Positions 1 through 5,684 of a stretch of DNA of 6,216 nucleotides are shown here, piece by piece; within the stretch, counting starts at the first letter, position 1; each line of letters begins with the position of its first letter. The notes under the pieces were generated by a model that did no database searches, was not told where the DNA came from, and worked only from the letters and a program-made list of their open reading frames with translations. This DNA is from an uncultured Eubacteriales bacterium (GTDB lineage Bacteria > Bacillota > Clostridia > Oscillospirales > CAG-272): NCBI GenBank assembly GCA_934385225.1, contig CAKRPQ010000105.1, forward strand, positions 1 to 6,216. Direction: 5' to 3'. A program made the translations under genes and the position numbers.

Positions 1-2
1 GC

Positions 3-677
3 TACTGCGATATTATCTTCACCGAACTCGGCTGGTTTGCCGAAACGCTCGGAACCGTTCCGAGCGGATATGACGTCATTGTTGCAGGACATATGCAGAA
101 CTGGGACAGCGTTGTCGCAAAGACGGAAAACGGTCAGGTCGTTGCAAACGAGGACGGCGCGTTTACCGAAAGAGTGTCGAAAAACATAGCTTCGATAATG
201 TCGCTTTACAAGCAAGGCGCAGTCGGAACATACACCGTCAAATTCTCGGACTTCAACTCATGGAGTACTGCCAACGGAAATATTGCCGCATATGCGGCTT
301 CCGCCGACAATGCCACTTTTGATGACGGCGTTCTCACAATAAACTACGATTTCTCAAATCACACGACAGGTACAATCGCATCGTTCAGCGGTCATTGCCA
401 CTGCGACCGTGCTTATATGAGCGGAATAGACGAGTACACGGGCGAATACAAATCCGCAAGAGTCTTTGACGACGGTTCGGTCGACTATTTTGACGGTTGT
501 GTTCTCGGCATACTTACAAGCACAGACGCGGCAGGTTATCAGACCTTTAAGGACGAGCCTCCGATGAAAAAAGGTACAACAACCGGAAACGTATTCGACA
601 TAGTCACAATTACGGACGACCGTCTTGTCTGCACAAGAATAGGTGCGGGTGAAGATCGTATATTCGCTTACAACTGA
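3..677 (+). CDS. Calcineurin-like metallophosphoesterase, C-terminal part (5' end outside window)
   Basis: The frame is open from base 3 with no start codon that fits, so the gene begins outside the window; 224 residues are visible. An ATG at 93 lies inside the conserved domain and is not a credible start. Seen: a hydrophobic strand ending in a Gly-His pair (DVIVAGHMQ, residues 24-32), then GHCHCD at 130-135. These match the two late metal-binding motifs of calcineurin-like phosphoesterases (single His after a beta strand, then GHxH). The earlier DxH, GDxxD and GNHD/E motifs would lie upstream. The tail FDIVTI...TRIGAGEDRIFAY (residues 197-223) is the ending I associate with Firmicute and phage-linked phosphoesterases of this group. 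Members hydrolyse phosphomono- or diesters with two metal ions; the substrate cannot be told. A terminator follows 27 bases after the stop, so it ends its transcription unit. Family call fairly sure, role unknown. Confidence 0.72.
   Translation, partial: YCDIIFTELGWFAETLGTVPSGYDVIVAGHMQNWDSVVAKTENGQVVANEDGAFTERVSKNIASIMSLYKQGAVGTYTVKFSDFNSWSTANGNIAAYAASADNATFDDGVLTINYDFSNHTTGTIASFSGHCHCDRAYMSGIDEYTGEYKSARVFDDGSVDYFDGCVLGILTSTDAAGYQTFKDEPPMKKGTTTGNVFDIVTITDDRLVCTRIGAGEDRIFAYN
46..66. repeat. Perfect inverted repeat, 10-bp arms with 1-nt centre, inside the phosphoesterase gene
   Basis: The arm CGCTCGGAAC (46-55) is followed by one base and its exact reverse complement GTTCCGAGCG (57-66). It lies in coding sequence (residues ETLGTVPSG), ahead of the predicted metal-binding His. 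The symmetry is directly visible. Whether it is an operator, a recombination site or a coincidence of codon choice is unknown. A 1-nt loop cannot form, so an RNA hairpin would have to open some central pairs. Confidence 0.6.
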
Positions 678-704
678 TTGGCTATTTTCATTTTTACATA
701 TCTT

Positions 705-751
705 AAAAATACCGACAGACTTCGAAAAAAGCCGTTTGTCGGTATTTTTTT
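705..751 (+). terminator. Rho-independent terminator of the phosphoesterase gene
   Basis: AAAAATACCGACA (705-717) pairs exactly with TGTCGGTATTTTT (737-749). Three more pairs (718-720 with 734-736, one of them G-U) leave a 13-nt loop. The descending arm runs into a T tract (745-751). It starts 27 bases after the TGA stop at 675-677 and lies before the promoter of the next gene, so the two units are insulated. Confidence 0.85.
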
Positions 752-813
752 ACATTTATTAAAATATTCTTTGCGCAAAATATGAACAGAAATAAAATTA
801 TCGCCGAGAACAT

Positions 814-842
814 TTGACAAATTGACGTTTTTTTGATATAAT
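814..842 (+). promoter_or_regulatory. Perfect sigma-A promoter for the 920/1398 gene pair
   Basis: The -35 box TTGACA (814-819) and -10 box TATAAT (837-842) are both exact consensus and separated by 17 bp. A TG at 834-835 adds an extended -10. The start site should be near 849, giving a leader of about 70 nt. It is the strongest promoter in the window. It does not look like a mother-cell sigma-E promoter, although the unit carries a SpoIID-type gene. Confidence 0.88.
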
Positions 843-919
843 ACTTATGTGTTTTTGTCGGACTTGCATTCCGCCAAAACAAAATCCGTAGCGGTAACGC
901 CGCAGAAAGTGCAGATTCT

Positions 920-1408
920 ATGAAAAAGATCGGAAAAACAAAACTGACGGTTATAATAGCTGTAATTCTCGCCGCGGTTCTTTCATTCTCTGTTTTTGTC
1001 GCCGCAGCTACATACGACAGCACAAACGACCCGCTCATTTCTCTTTCATATCTTACAAAATATGTGAACGAGGCTCTTGAACCTATCAGAAAGTCGATAG
1101 AGGCTCTCGGCGGCACATCTTCCTCCGCTTCAAACACCTTTGAAGCTATCTTTGTCGAATACGGCAAGGAGGTTCAGTGTACTGCCGCAACAGAGGTTAT
1201 TCTCAGAAGCGGAACAGCCGTTATAGTTGCTTCGGGCAGCGACGGCGTAAGTGATCTCACAGACGGAAAGGACCTCAAAAACGGAACAAACGTTCCGAAA
1301 AACCATGACCTTCTTATTCCCCGCGGAAACGACGGAAGAGGTATAAAAATCACAAGCGAAAACGGCGCTTATGTTATGGTAGGAGGTGCTTACACAATTG
1401 TCGGCTAA
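920..1408 (+). CDS. Small exported or membrane-anchored protein of unknown function, first gene of the SpoIID/LytB unit
   Basis: 162 residues. A basic N-terminus (MKKIGKTK) leads into a hydrophobic stretch at 9-30 ending FVAAATYD: either a signal peptide cut near AAA/TY or an N-terminal anchor. The rest is soluble and extracytoplasmic: a predicted helix at 37-63 (DPLISLSYLTKYVNEALE), a Ser/Gly-rich link at 64-72, then a compact beta-like region at 74-162 with VILRSGTAVIV, DLTDGKDLKNGTNVP and DLLIPRGNDGRGI, ending in GGAYTIVG. I recognise no catalytic motif and no named domain. My recollection, unverified, is that similar small proteins precede SpoIID-like genes in other Clostridia. ATG 920 is the only usable start: upstream codons back to 848 are open but hold no ATG, GTG or TTG. 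The RBS is weak (GAAAGTG, 905-911), unlike its neighbours. The last codons overlap the next gene, so the two are translationally coupled and may act together outside the membrane. Confidence 0.85.
   Translation: MKKIGKTKLTVIIAVILAAVLSFSVFVAAATYDSTNDPLISLSYLTKYVNEALEPIRKSIEALGGTSSSASNTFEAIFVEYGKEVQCTAATEVILRSGTAVIVASGSDGVSDLTDGKDLKNGTNVPKNHDLLIPRGNDGRGIKITSENGAYVMVGGAYTIVG
1381..1388 (+). promoter_or_regulatory. RBS AGGAGGTG that decides the TTG start of the SpoIID/LytB gene
   Basis: AGGAGGTG is an eight-base match to the 16S 3' end. It ends 9 nt before TTG 1398. The in-frame GTG at 1386-1388 overlaps this Shine-Dalgarno and has no RBS of its own, so TTG 1398 is the better start. The site lies inside the final codons of the upstream gene. 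Confidence 0.75.
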
Positions 1409-3587
1409 AAAAGACGTAAAGAAAAAAAGAATAAATTGGACCCGCGTTCTCTGCTTCATTCTTGCCATTCTCATGGTGGGCGGTATGGCTACCATCGGTA
1501 TCACACTGCTTCTCAACAACAAGGTTGCGGCTCTTGACACGGCAGATATTATTTCCGATTATTCATTTTCATCAGAGACCGATGGCGATACTTACATCGC
1601 CGTCGGTTTAATGTATGGAACAAGTATTACGGTCGGCTTTGAGGTAAAGGCTCCTTTCGGTTTCGTCGTCGGAAAGACGCTCGTGACGGATTCAGAACGC
1701 TCCTTTGAGCCGATTTACTATATTCCGACGCAGAAAGTTTCCGTTACAATCGACTCGGATCTCTACAAAAAATCTATGACATACTATCTGACGGATGATC
1801 CGTCGGTGACCGTTGTCGGCGGATACCATATCGAACTTTCAAGCACAATTTCCGAAGAGCTTTCTTTTGAATATCTTCTCGGCGATATAAGGTCAAAAAT
1901 AGGAGATGACAATGTTTGCCTTATCCCTACAAGAATAAAGGACTGCAACAGGGTTAGGGTCGGCGCATATTCATCACTCGAAGAGGCTCAGAGTGCGTTT
2001 GCCGCATATTCCTCGCTCGAAGACTACTCCGCAGAGGTCGTTTCGCCGACAAACTCTGCCGTATCCGTTGTTGACCCCGAAACAGATGCGATTCTTTTTG
2101 AATACGACTACGGAAGCGCAATGGACAATCTCGGTCTTGTCGCTTATCAGGCGGACGAGTACGCCTCGTACATTCAGACACCCGCTAACAACAACTACGA
2201 GGGCGTTATGATGTTCGTACCGAAGCACACCGACACGGCGACGGGCGTTTCGCTTATAAATCTGCTTGACCTTGAAAGTTATGTCGAAGGCGTTCTTCCA
2301 TACGAAATAAGCAACTCATGGAACAGCGAGGTTCTCCGCACTTTTGCGATAACGATTCGCTCCTACGCAATATCAAACTACTGCAAATGGTACGGAAAAT
2401 ACGGCTTTGACCTCACAAGCACAGCAAGTGACCAGGTTTACCGCGGCAGAAACCGCGTAAACGATGCCGTCGTCAAGGCTGTTGCCGGCACGGAAGGACT
2501 TGTAACCGTTTATGACGGCAAAATATGCAGTGCTTACTACTCATCAAGCGTCGGAGGTTCAACCGTCGCTTCGCAGTATGTCTGGGGATCGGCGCGCGGA
2601 CACCTTTCCTCGGTCAAAACGCCGTGGGAACGCTATGCAGACTACAACAACGGTCTGTGGCACACGGAAGTTTCACCCGAAGATCTTTGCAACACGCTCC
2701 GCACGAAGGGTGCTTACACCGAGCTTTCGGGCGCAATCGCCTCTATAACGGTTGAGCGCGCGGAGGACAATCCCGATTACGTTTATTCTGCTACTTTCAC
2801 TGACACAAACGGTACATCGGTAACAGTAAAGCGCTGCGACAGCGTTCGCTCCGTTCTTTCTTCATATGTCAAATCCGCGAATTTCATCGTCGGTCAGGAT
2901 TCTCTTGATTTCAGATATGACAAAGTTTACGACATAAGAGTTATCGGTTCGGGCGGGCAGGTGACGCCAAAACCGCCGACAGACGACAAAAAAACGGCAA
3001 GCTACCGCGGATACATAACCGAAAACCAGCTCCTTATATCAGAGGCTAACGTCATAACGTCCGAGGACGACACGCCGATGCCAAGCGAATACCCTGTTGC
3101 ATACGTTCTGACATCGACAGGTCGTAAGGTAATTATGAACTCGTGCGTTGCGTCGGCGGAAAAGAACGAATTTACGATTCCGTTCGGCATAAAGGACGAC
3201 AGAGTTGTTCTTGAAGACCCCGAATATATTGACTCAGAAATAATCGAAGATAACGTCGAAGGCGAAGAAACAACCGCCACGGTAATAGAAACCGAGCCTG
3301 TAACTACTGAGCCTGTCACAACAACTACTCCCATAGGGGACAATGTTTACGAGGTAACAAGCGATTTCGGAAACGTAACCATTATAACAACACTTGAAAC
3401 CGTAACCGAAACGATAACCGCTTCAAAATCCGGCAATTTCATCTTTGCGGGCAAGGGTTGGGGACACGGCGTCGGAATAAGCCAGTACGGCGCTAAGGAT
3501 CTCGCAGATGCGGGCGCAACGGCAGAAGAAATTCTCTCCATTTACTTCAACAATATTTCGGTCATACACAGAGACAATTTAAGATAA
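1398..3587 (+). CDS. Membrane-anchored SpoIID/LytB-domain protein with SPOR-like segment (probable peptidoglycan lytic transglycosylase)
   Basis: 729 residues from the TTG start. Order: basic cytoplasmic tail; membrane segment at 17-40; an N-terminal region of no clear family; a SPOR-like stretch at about 185-216 (VRVGAYSSLEEAQSAFAAY); the SpoIID/LytB domain from about 282; and a C-terminal KGWGHGVGISQYGAKDLADAG block at 686-706, a SpoIID hallmark. SpoIID of Bacillus is a lytic transglycosylase acting on denuded glycan strands. Its catalytic Glu corresponds here to E303 in VLPYEIS, followed by WNSEVLRTFAITIRSYA. Other family marks are FDLTSTASDQVYRG and YYSSSVGGSTV. Odd points: about 180 residues lie between the SNF-type motif (VKSANF, near 496) and the GWGHG block, normally close together. 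The insert includes an acidic, Thr-rich linker (about 618-645) with a TEPVT repeat. At twice the length of classic SpoIID, with a housekeeping promoter, it is better called LytB-like than the engulfment protein. It overlaps the upstream gene by 11 nt and ends at a strong terminator. Confidence 0.88.
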   Translation: MSAKKDVKKKRINWTRVLCFILAILMVGGMATIGITLLLNNKVAALDTADIISDYSFSSETDGDTYIAVGLMYGTSITVGFEVKAPFGFVVGKTLVTDSERSFEPIYYIPTQKVSVTIDSDLYKKSMTYYLTDDPSVTVVGGYHIELSSTISEELSFEYLLGDIRSKIGDDNVCLIPTRIKDCNRVRVGAYSSLEEAQSAFAAYSSLEDYSAEVVSPTNSAVSVVDPETDAILFEYDYGSAMDNLGLVAYQADEYASYIQTPANNNYEGVMMFVPKHTDTATGVSLINLLDLESYVEGVLPYEISNSWNSEVLRTFAITIRSYAISNYCKWYGKYGFDLTSTASDQVYRGRNRVNDAVVKAVAGTEGLVTVYDGKICSAYYSSSVGGSTVASQYVWGSARGHLSSVKTPWERYADYNNGLWHTEVSPEDLCNTLRTKGAYTELSGAIASITVERAEDNPDYVYSATFTDTNGTSVTVKRCDSVRSVLSSYVKSANFIVGQDSLDFRYDKVYDIRVIGSGGQVTPKPPTDDKKTASYRGYITENQLLISEANVITSEDDTPMPSEYPVAYVLTSTGRKVIMNSCVASAEKNEFTIPFGIKDDRVVLEDPEYIDSEIIEDNVEGEETTATVIETEPVTTEPVTTTTPIGDNVYEVTSDFGNVTIITTLETVTETITASKSGNFIFAGKGWGHGVGISQYGAKDLADAGATAEEILSIYFNNISVIHRDNLR

Positions 3588-3599
3588 AATATAAAAAAC

Positions 3600-3630
3600 C
3601 GCCGCACGCTAATCCGTGCGGCGTTTTTTT
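3600..3630. terminator. Bidirectional rho-independent terminator between convergent units
   Basis: GC-rich arms 3600-3608 and 3615-3623 (core GCCGCACG / CGTGCGGC) enclose a 6-nt loop. On the + strand a run of seven T follows (3624-3630) and ends the SpoIID/LytB unit 12 bases after its stop. On the - strand the same hairpin is followed by six T (complement of 3593-3598), so it can also stop transcripts from the 4092 gene. Confidence 0.88.
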
Positions 3631-3634
3631 ATTG

Positions 3635-3670
3635 AAAATCCCCGAAAATCTTTCGATTTTCGAGGATTTT
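3635..3670. repeat. Second AT-rich hairpin beside the terminator
   Basis: Arms CGAAAATC (3643-3650) and GATTTTCG (3655-3662) enclose a TTTC loop. After a single C/A mismatch, seven more pairs follow (3635-3641 with 3664-3670). It begins 11 bases past the stop of the minus-strand P-loop gene, so in that transcript it comes before the bidirectional terminator. It has no real T tract, so it may serve as a 3'-end stabiliser or weak accessory terminator. Confidence 0.6.
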
Positions 3671-3681
3671 ATGTATTTTAA

Positions 3682-4092
3682 TCAAATCATAAATTTCTTT
3701 ACGGTGTCGCTTGCCGTTTCGGTGGGCATAGATACCGTCGCAACGATCTTTACTCCGAGCTTTTCGCTGAGCTCGTCAAGTTCGATTATCATTTTCTCGA
3801 ACGCCTCTATATTGCGCTCGCAGATTCTGAGCGTACCGTCAATGAAAATCTCGGTAACGTCATGATTGCTTGCAAGGATTCCCGAAACGAATCCGAACAG
3901 CGACTGTGCGTCAAAAATGCAATAATCGTTGGTATTTATAAGTCTTGCCTCATGCTTTACATCAAATCTGAGGTTTGTACCTTTCTCAATGCACACGACC
4001 GCTCCGCTCGAAGCGTCAACCGCATCATTAACCATCTTAACGAGAACCTTTGTCTTGCCGGTGCCTTTTACGCCTACGATAAGTTTTAACAT
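3682..4092 (-). CDS. Small P-loop ATP-binding protein of unknown role
   Basis: 136 residues. Residues 1-14 (MLKLIVGVKGTGKT) hold a beta strand and a full Walker A loop (G7xxxxGK13T14). EIFIDG at 81-86 fits Walker B with D85. KIVATVSMPTE (115-125) is a hydrophobic strand ending in polar residues where a sensor would be expected. A predicted helix (about 91-112, ERNIEAFEKMIIELDELSEK) lies between. It should bind nucleotide, be cytoplasmic and have no membrane segment. I recall similar short Clostridial proteins labelled PilT-like or twitching motility; that name is probably wrong, since no PilT-specific Asp or His box is visible. The start is ATG 4092, with GGAGG 5 nt upstream; the TTG at 4104-4102 lies within that ribosome site. 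It is monocistronic, with its own promoter at 4142-4170. The substrate or partner is unknown; compared with larger P-loop families it is a minimal core. Confidence 0.82.
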   Translation of the reverse strand: MLKLIVGVKGTGKTKVLVKMVNDAVDASSGAVVCIEKGTNLRFDVKHEARLINTNDYCIFDAQSLFGFVSGILASNHDVTEIFIDGTLRICERNIEAFEKMIIELDELSEKLGVKIVATVSMPTETASDTVKKFMI

Positions 4093-4097
4093 AACTA

Positions 4098-4102
4098 CCT
4101 CC
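4098..4102 (-). promoter_or_regulatory. RBS GGAGG that decides ATG 4092
   Basis: On the minus strand GGAGGT sits 5 nt ahead of ATG 4092. The longer TTG frame from 4104 would start at the T preceding this GGAGG, so it would need another RBS upstream, and none is seen. Confidence 0.8.
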
Positions 4103-4141
4103 AAAATGAGTTTATAAAGGTCTAACCTTCTCTGTAATTAT

Positions 4142-4170
4142 ATTATAACAAACAAGTGTGAAAATTTCAA
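4142..4170 (-). promoter_or_regulatory. Sigma-A promoter of the P-loop gene
   Basis: On the minus strand, -35 TTGAAA (4170-4165) and -10 TATAAT (4147-4142) are separated by 17 bp. The stretch before the -35 (4171-4200) is nearly all A/T with A runs, like an UP element. The start site should be near 4135, giving a leader of about 43 nt with a short inverted repeat (4117-4129). Confidence 0.85.
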
Positions 4171-4224
4171 GATGTTTTATACATTTTTTATAATTTTTTT
4201 AGTTTATTCACATTGTCGGCACCG

Positions 4225-4261
4225 AAAAAACACAAAAGGAGGTGTCACGGGGACACCTCCT
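4225..4261 (-). terminator. Rho-independent terminator of pgi
   Basis: On the minus strand a 10-bp perfect stem (4261-4252 with 4246-4237, arm AGGAGGTGTC) encloses a 5-nt loop. It is followed by TTTTGTGTTTTTT (4237-4225). It begins 5 bases after the pgi stop codon. The stem copies a perfect Shine-Dalgarno sequence on one side and its complement on the other. Confidence 0.87.
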
Positions 4262-4266
4262 CATAA

Positions 4267-5604
4267 TTATTTAAGTCTTTCGTCAAGGAGCTTCTTCTGT
4301 TCCTCGTAACCGGGTTTACCGAGAAGTGCGAACATATTCTTCTTATATGCCTCAACGCCGGGCTGATTGAACGGGTTGACTCCGAGCGTATATCCCGAAA
4401 CGGCACACGCCTTTTCAAAGAAGTAGATCATATATCCGAGCGAATACTCGTCTCTCTTATCAAGCTCGATAACGATATTCGGAACACCGCCGTCCATATG
4501 CGCGAAAAGCGTTCCCTGCATTGCGGTTTTGTTTACATAATCAAGGTCTTTGCCCGAAAGGAAATTGAGTCCGTCGATATTATGTTCGTCATTCGGTATA
4601 GGCATTTCCGTGCCGCTGTCCTTTACACTCAGAACGGTTTCGAACATAGTTCTCTGACCCTCCTGAATATACTGACCGAGAGAATGAAGGTCGGTTGAGA
4701 ATGTAGCGGAAGACGGATAAATTCCCTTGCCGTCTTTGCCCTCGCTTTCGCCGAAGAGCTGTTTCCACCACTCGGCGAACATCTGCGCGAAAGGTTCGTA
4801 TGAAACGAATATTTCGGTGACTTTTCCGCTTCTGAGAAGCACGTTTCTGATTGCGGCGTACTTATAGCAGTCGTTCTTGTCAAGGCTCTTTTCGCAAAGT
4901 TCCTTTCTCGCGCCTGCCGCGCCCTCCATGAGCTTATCAATGTCGATACCCGCAACGGCGATAGGAAGAAGTCCTACGGGCGTGAGTACCGAATAACGTC
5001 CGCCGACATCGTCGGGAACGACAAACGTTTTATATCCCGACTTATCGGAGAAAGATTTGAGAGTTCCCTTTTCCTTATCGGTCGTTACAAAAATTCTTTC
5101 TCTTGCGCCCTCCTTGCCGTACTTCTTTTCGAGAAGTTCGCGGAAAACTCTGAACGCAACGGCAGGCTCTGTTGTTGTGCCTGACTTTGAAATTACGTTC
5201 ACGCAGATATCCTTGCCCTCGCATATCAAGAGAAGCTCTTTAAGTGCGGAAGCACTGAGACCGTTACCCGCATAATAAATGTCGGGCGTATCCTTTTTAA
5301 GATTATTGTAGAGAGGCGATTTCAGAAATTCTATTACAGCTCTCGCGCCGAGGTAAGAACCTCCGATACCGATAACGACAAGAATATCGCACGACTTCTT
5401 TATCTTCTCTGCCGCTTTCTTTATTTCGGCAAACTCAGCCTTATCATAATCTACCGGGAGATCGACCCAACCGAGAAAGTCGCTTCCCTTACCGTCTCTT
5501 CTTTCGAGAGTTTCGGCAGCGGCTATTATCTCGGGTTCTATATCGTGAAGAGCCTTTTCGCCGACAAATTTTCCTACATATTTGTCATTTAATTTGATTA
5601 TCAT
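4267..5604 (-). CDS. pgi: Glucose-6-phosphate isomerase
   Basis: 445 residues, the usual length of the short bacterial type (about 450; the eukaryote/E. coli type is about 550). It interconverts glucose 6-phosphate and fructose 6-phosphate in the cytoplasm, in glycolysis and gluconeogenesis. Seen: the sugar-isomerase fold starts with [13 protein letters not shown] (77-89). The phosphate-binding [10 protein letters not shown] loop is at 139-148. PGI signature 1 is [14 protein letters not shown] (198-211) and signature 2 is [19 protein letters not shown] (404-422). By family comparison the catalytic residues are E315 (IQEGQR), H341 (EHNIDGLN), R203 (GGR) and K421. All are present, so the enzyme should be active. 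The start is ATG 5604, with TAAGGAG (5620-5614) 9 nt upstream. It has its own promoter and terminator, so it is monocistronic. The neighbouring carboxypeptidase gene is on the same strand but not obviously linked in function. Very sure. Confidence 0.98.
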   Translation of the reverse strand: MIIKLNDKYVGKFVGEKALHDIEPEIIAAAETLERRDGKGSDFLGWVDLPVDYDKAEFAEIKKAAEKIKKSCDILVVIGIGGSYLGARAVIEFLKSPLYNNLKKDTPDIYYAGNGLSASALKELLLICEGKDICVNVISKSGTTTEPAVAFRVFRELLEKKYGKEGARERIFVTTDKEKGTLKSFSDKSGYKTFVVPDDVGGRYSVLTPVGLLPIAVAGIDIDKLMEGAAGARKELCEKSLDKNDCYKYAAIRNVLLRSGKVTEIFVSYEPFAQMFAEWWKQLFGESEGKDGKGIYPSSATFSTDLHSLGQYIQEGQRTMFETVLSVKDSGTEMPIPNDEHNIDGLNFLSGKDLDYVNKTAMQGTLFAHMDGGVPNIVIELDKRDEYSLGYMIYFFEKACAVSGYTLGVNPFNQPGVEAYKKNMFALLGKPGYEEQKKLLDERLK

Positions 5605-5637
5605 TTTCCCTGTCTCCTTAACTAAACACTTCCTTAT

Positions 5638-5666
5638 ATTTTAGTACGTTCGGAGCAAAAAGTCAA
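5638..5666 (-). promoter_or_regulatory. Sigma-A promoter of pgi
   Basis: On the minus strand, -35 TTGACT (5666-5661) and -10 TAAAAT (5643-5638) are 17 bp apart, each one base from consensus. The start site is near 5631, leaving a 27-nt leader that holds the TAAGGAG ribosome site. It lies in the 80-bp gap after the carboxypeptidase stop. I see no terminator in that gap, so read-through from upstream is possible. Confidence 0.8.
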
Positions 5667-5684
5667 GAGATTCTCGTTATTTTT

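Noticed and set aside
822..827. TTGACG as a second -35 box
   Set aside because: Only 9 bp from TATAAT, too close for use; TTGACA at 814 has the ideal 17-bp spacing.
703..1167. Minus-strand 154-residue frame over the promoter and the start of the 920 gene
   Set aside because: It crosses a clear terminator and a perfect promoter on the other strand, and lies antisense to a gene with a signal-peptide-like start. Its composition is not protein-like.
1130..1540. Minus-strand 136-residue frame across the overlap of the two + strand genes
   Set aside because: Antisense to both coding regions, with no RBS and no recognisable motif; a shadow of the codon pattern.
1954..2228. Several overlapping frames on both strands inside the SpoIID/LytB gene
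   Set aside because: The main frame carries SPOR-like and SpoIID motifs in register throughout; the others are Arg/Thr-rich shadows.
3294..3323. Direct repeat encoding TEPVT-TEPVT as a possible tandem-repeat element
   Set aside because: Two copies with 15-nt period inside a Thr-rich linker; too short to be more than ordinary linker sequence.
3002..3541. Two minus-strand frames opposite the Thr-rich linker and C-terminal block
   Set aside because: Val/Ser-rich reflections of the Thr/Glu codons on the + strand, which hold the GWGHG hallmark.
3632..4117. Plus-strand frames opposite the P-loop gene
   Set aside because: The minus strand has promoter, RBS, ATG and Walker motifs in order; the + frames have none and one starts inside a hairpin.
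4629..4955. Alternative minus-strand frame within pgi
   Set aside because: Overlaps the catalytic region of an intact isomerase in another frame; Arg/Ser-rich and without an RBS.
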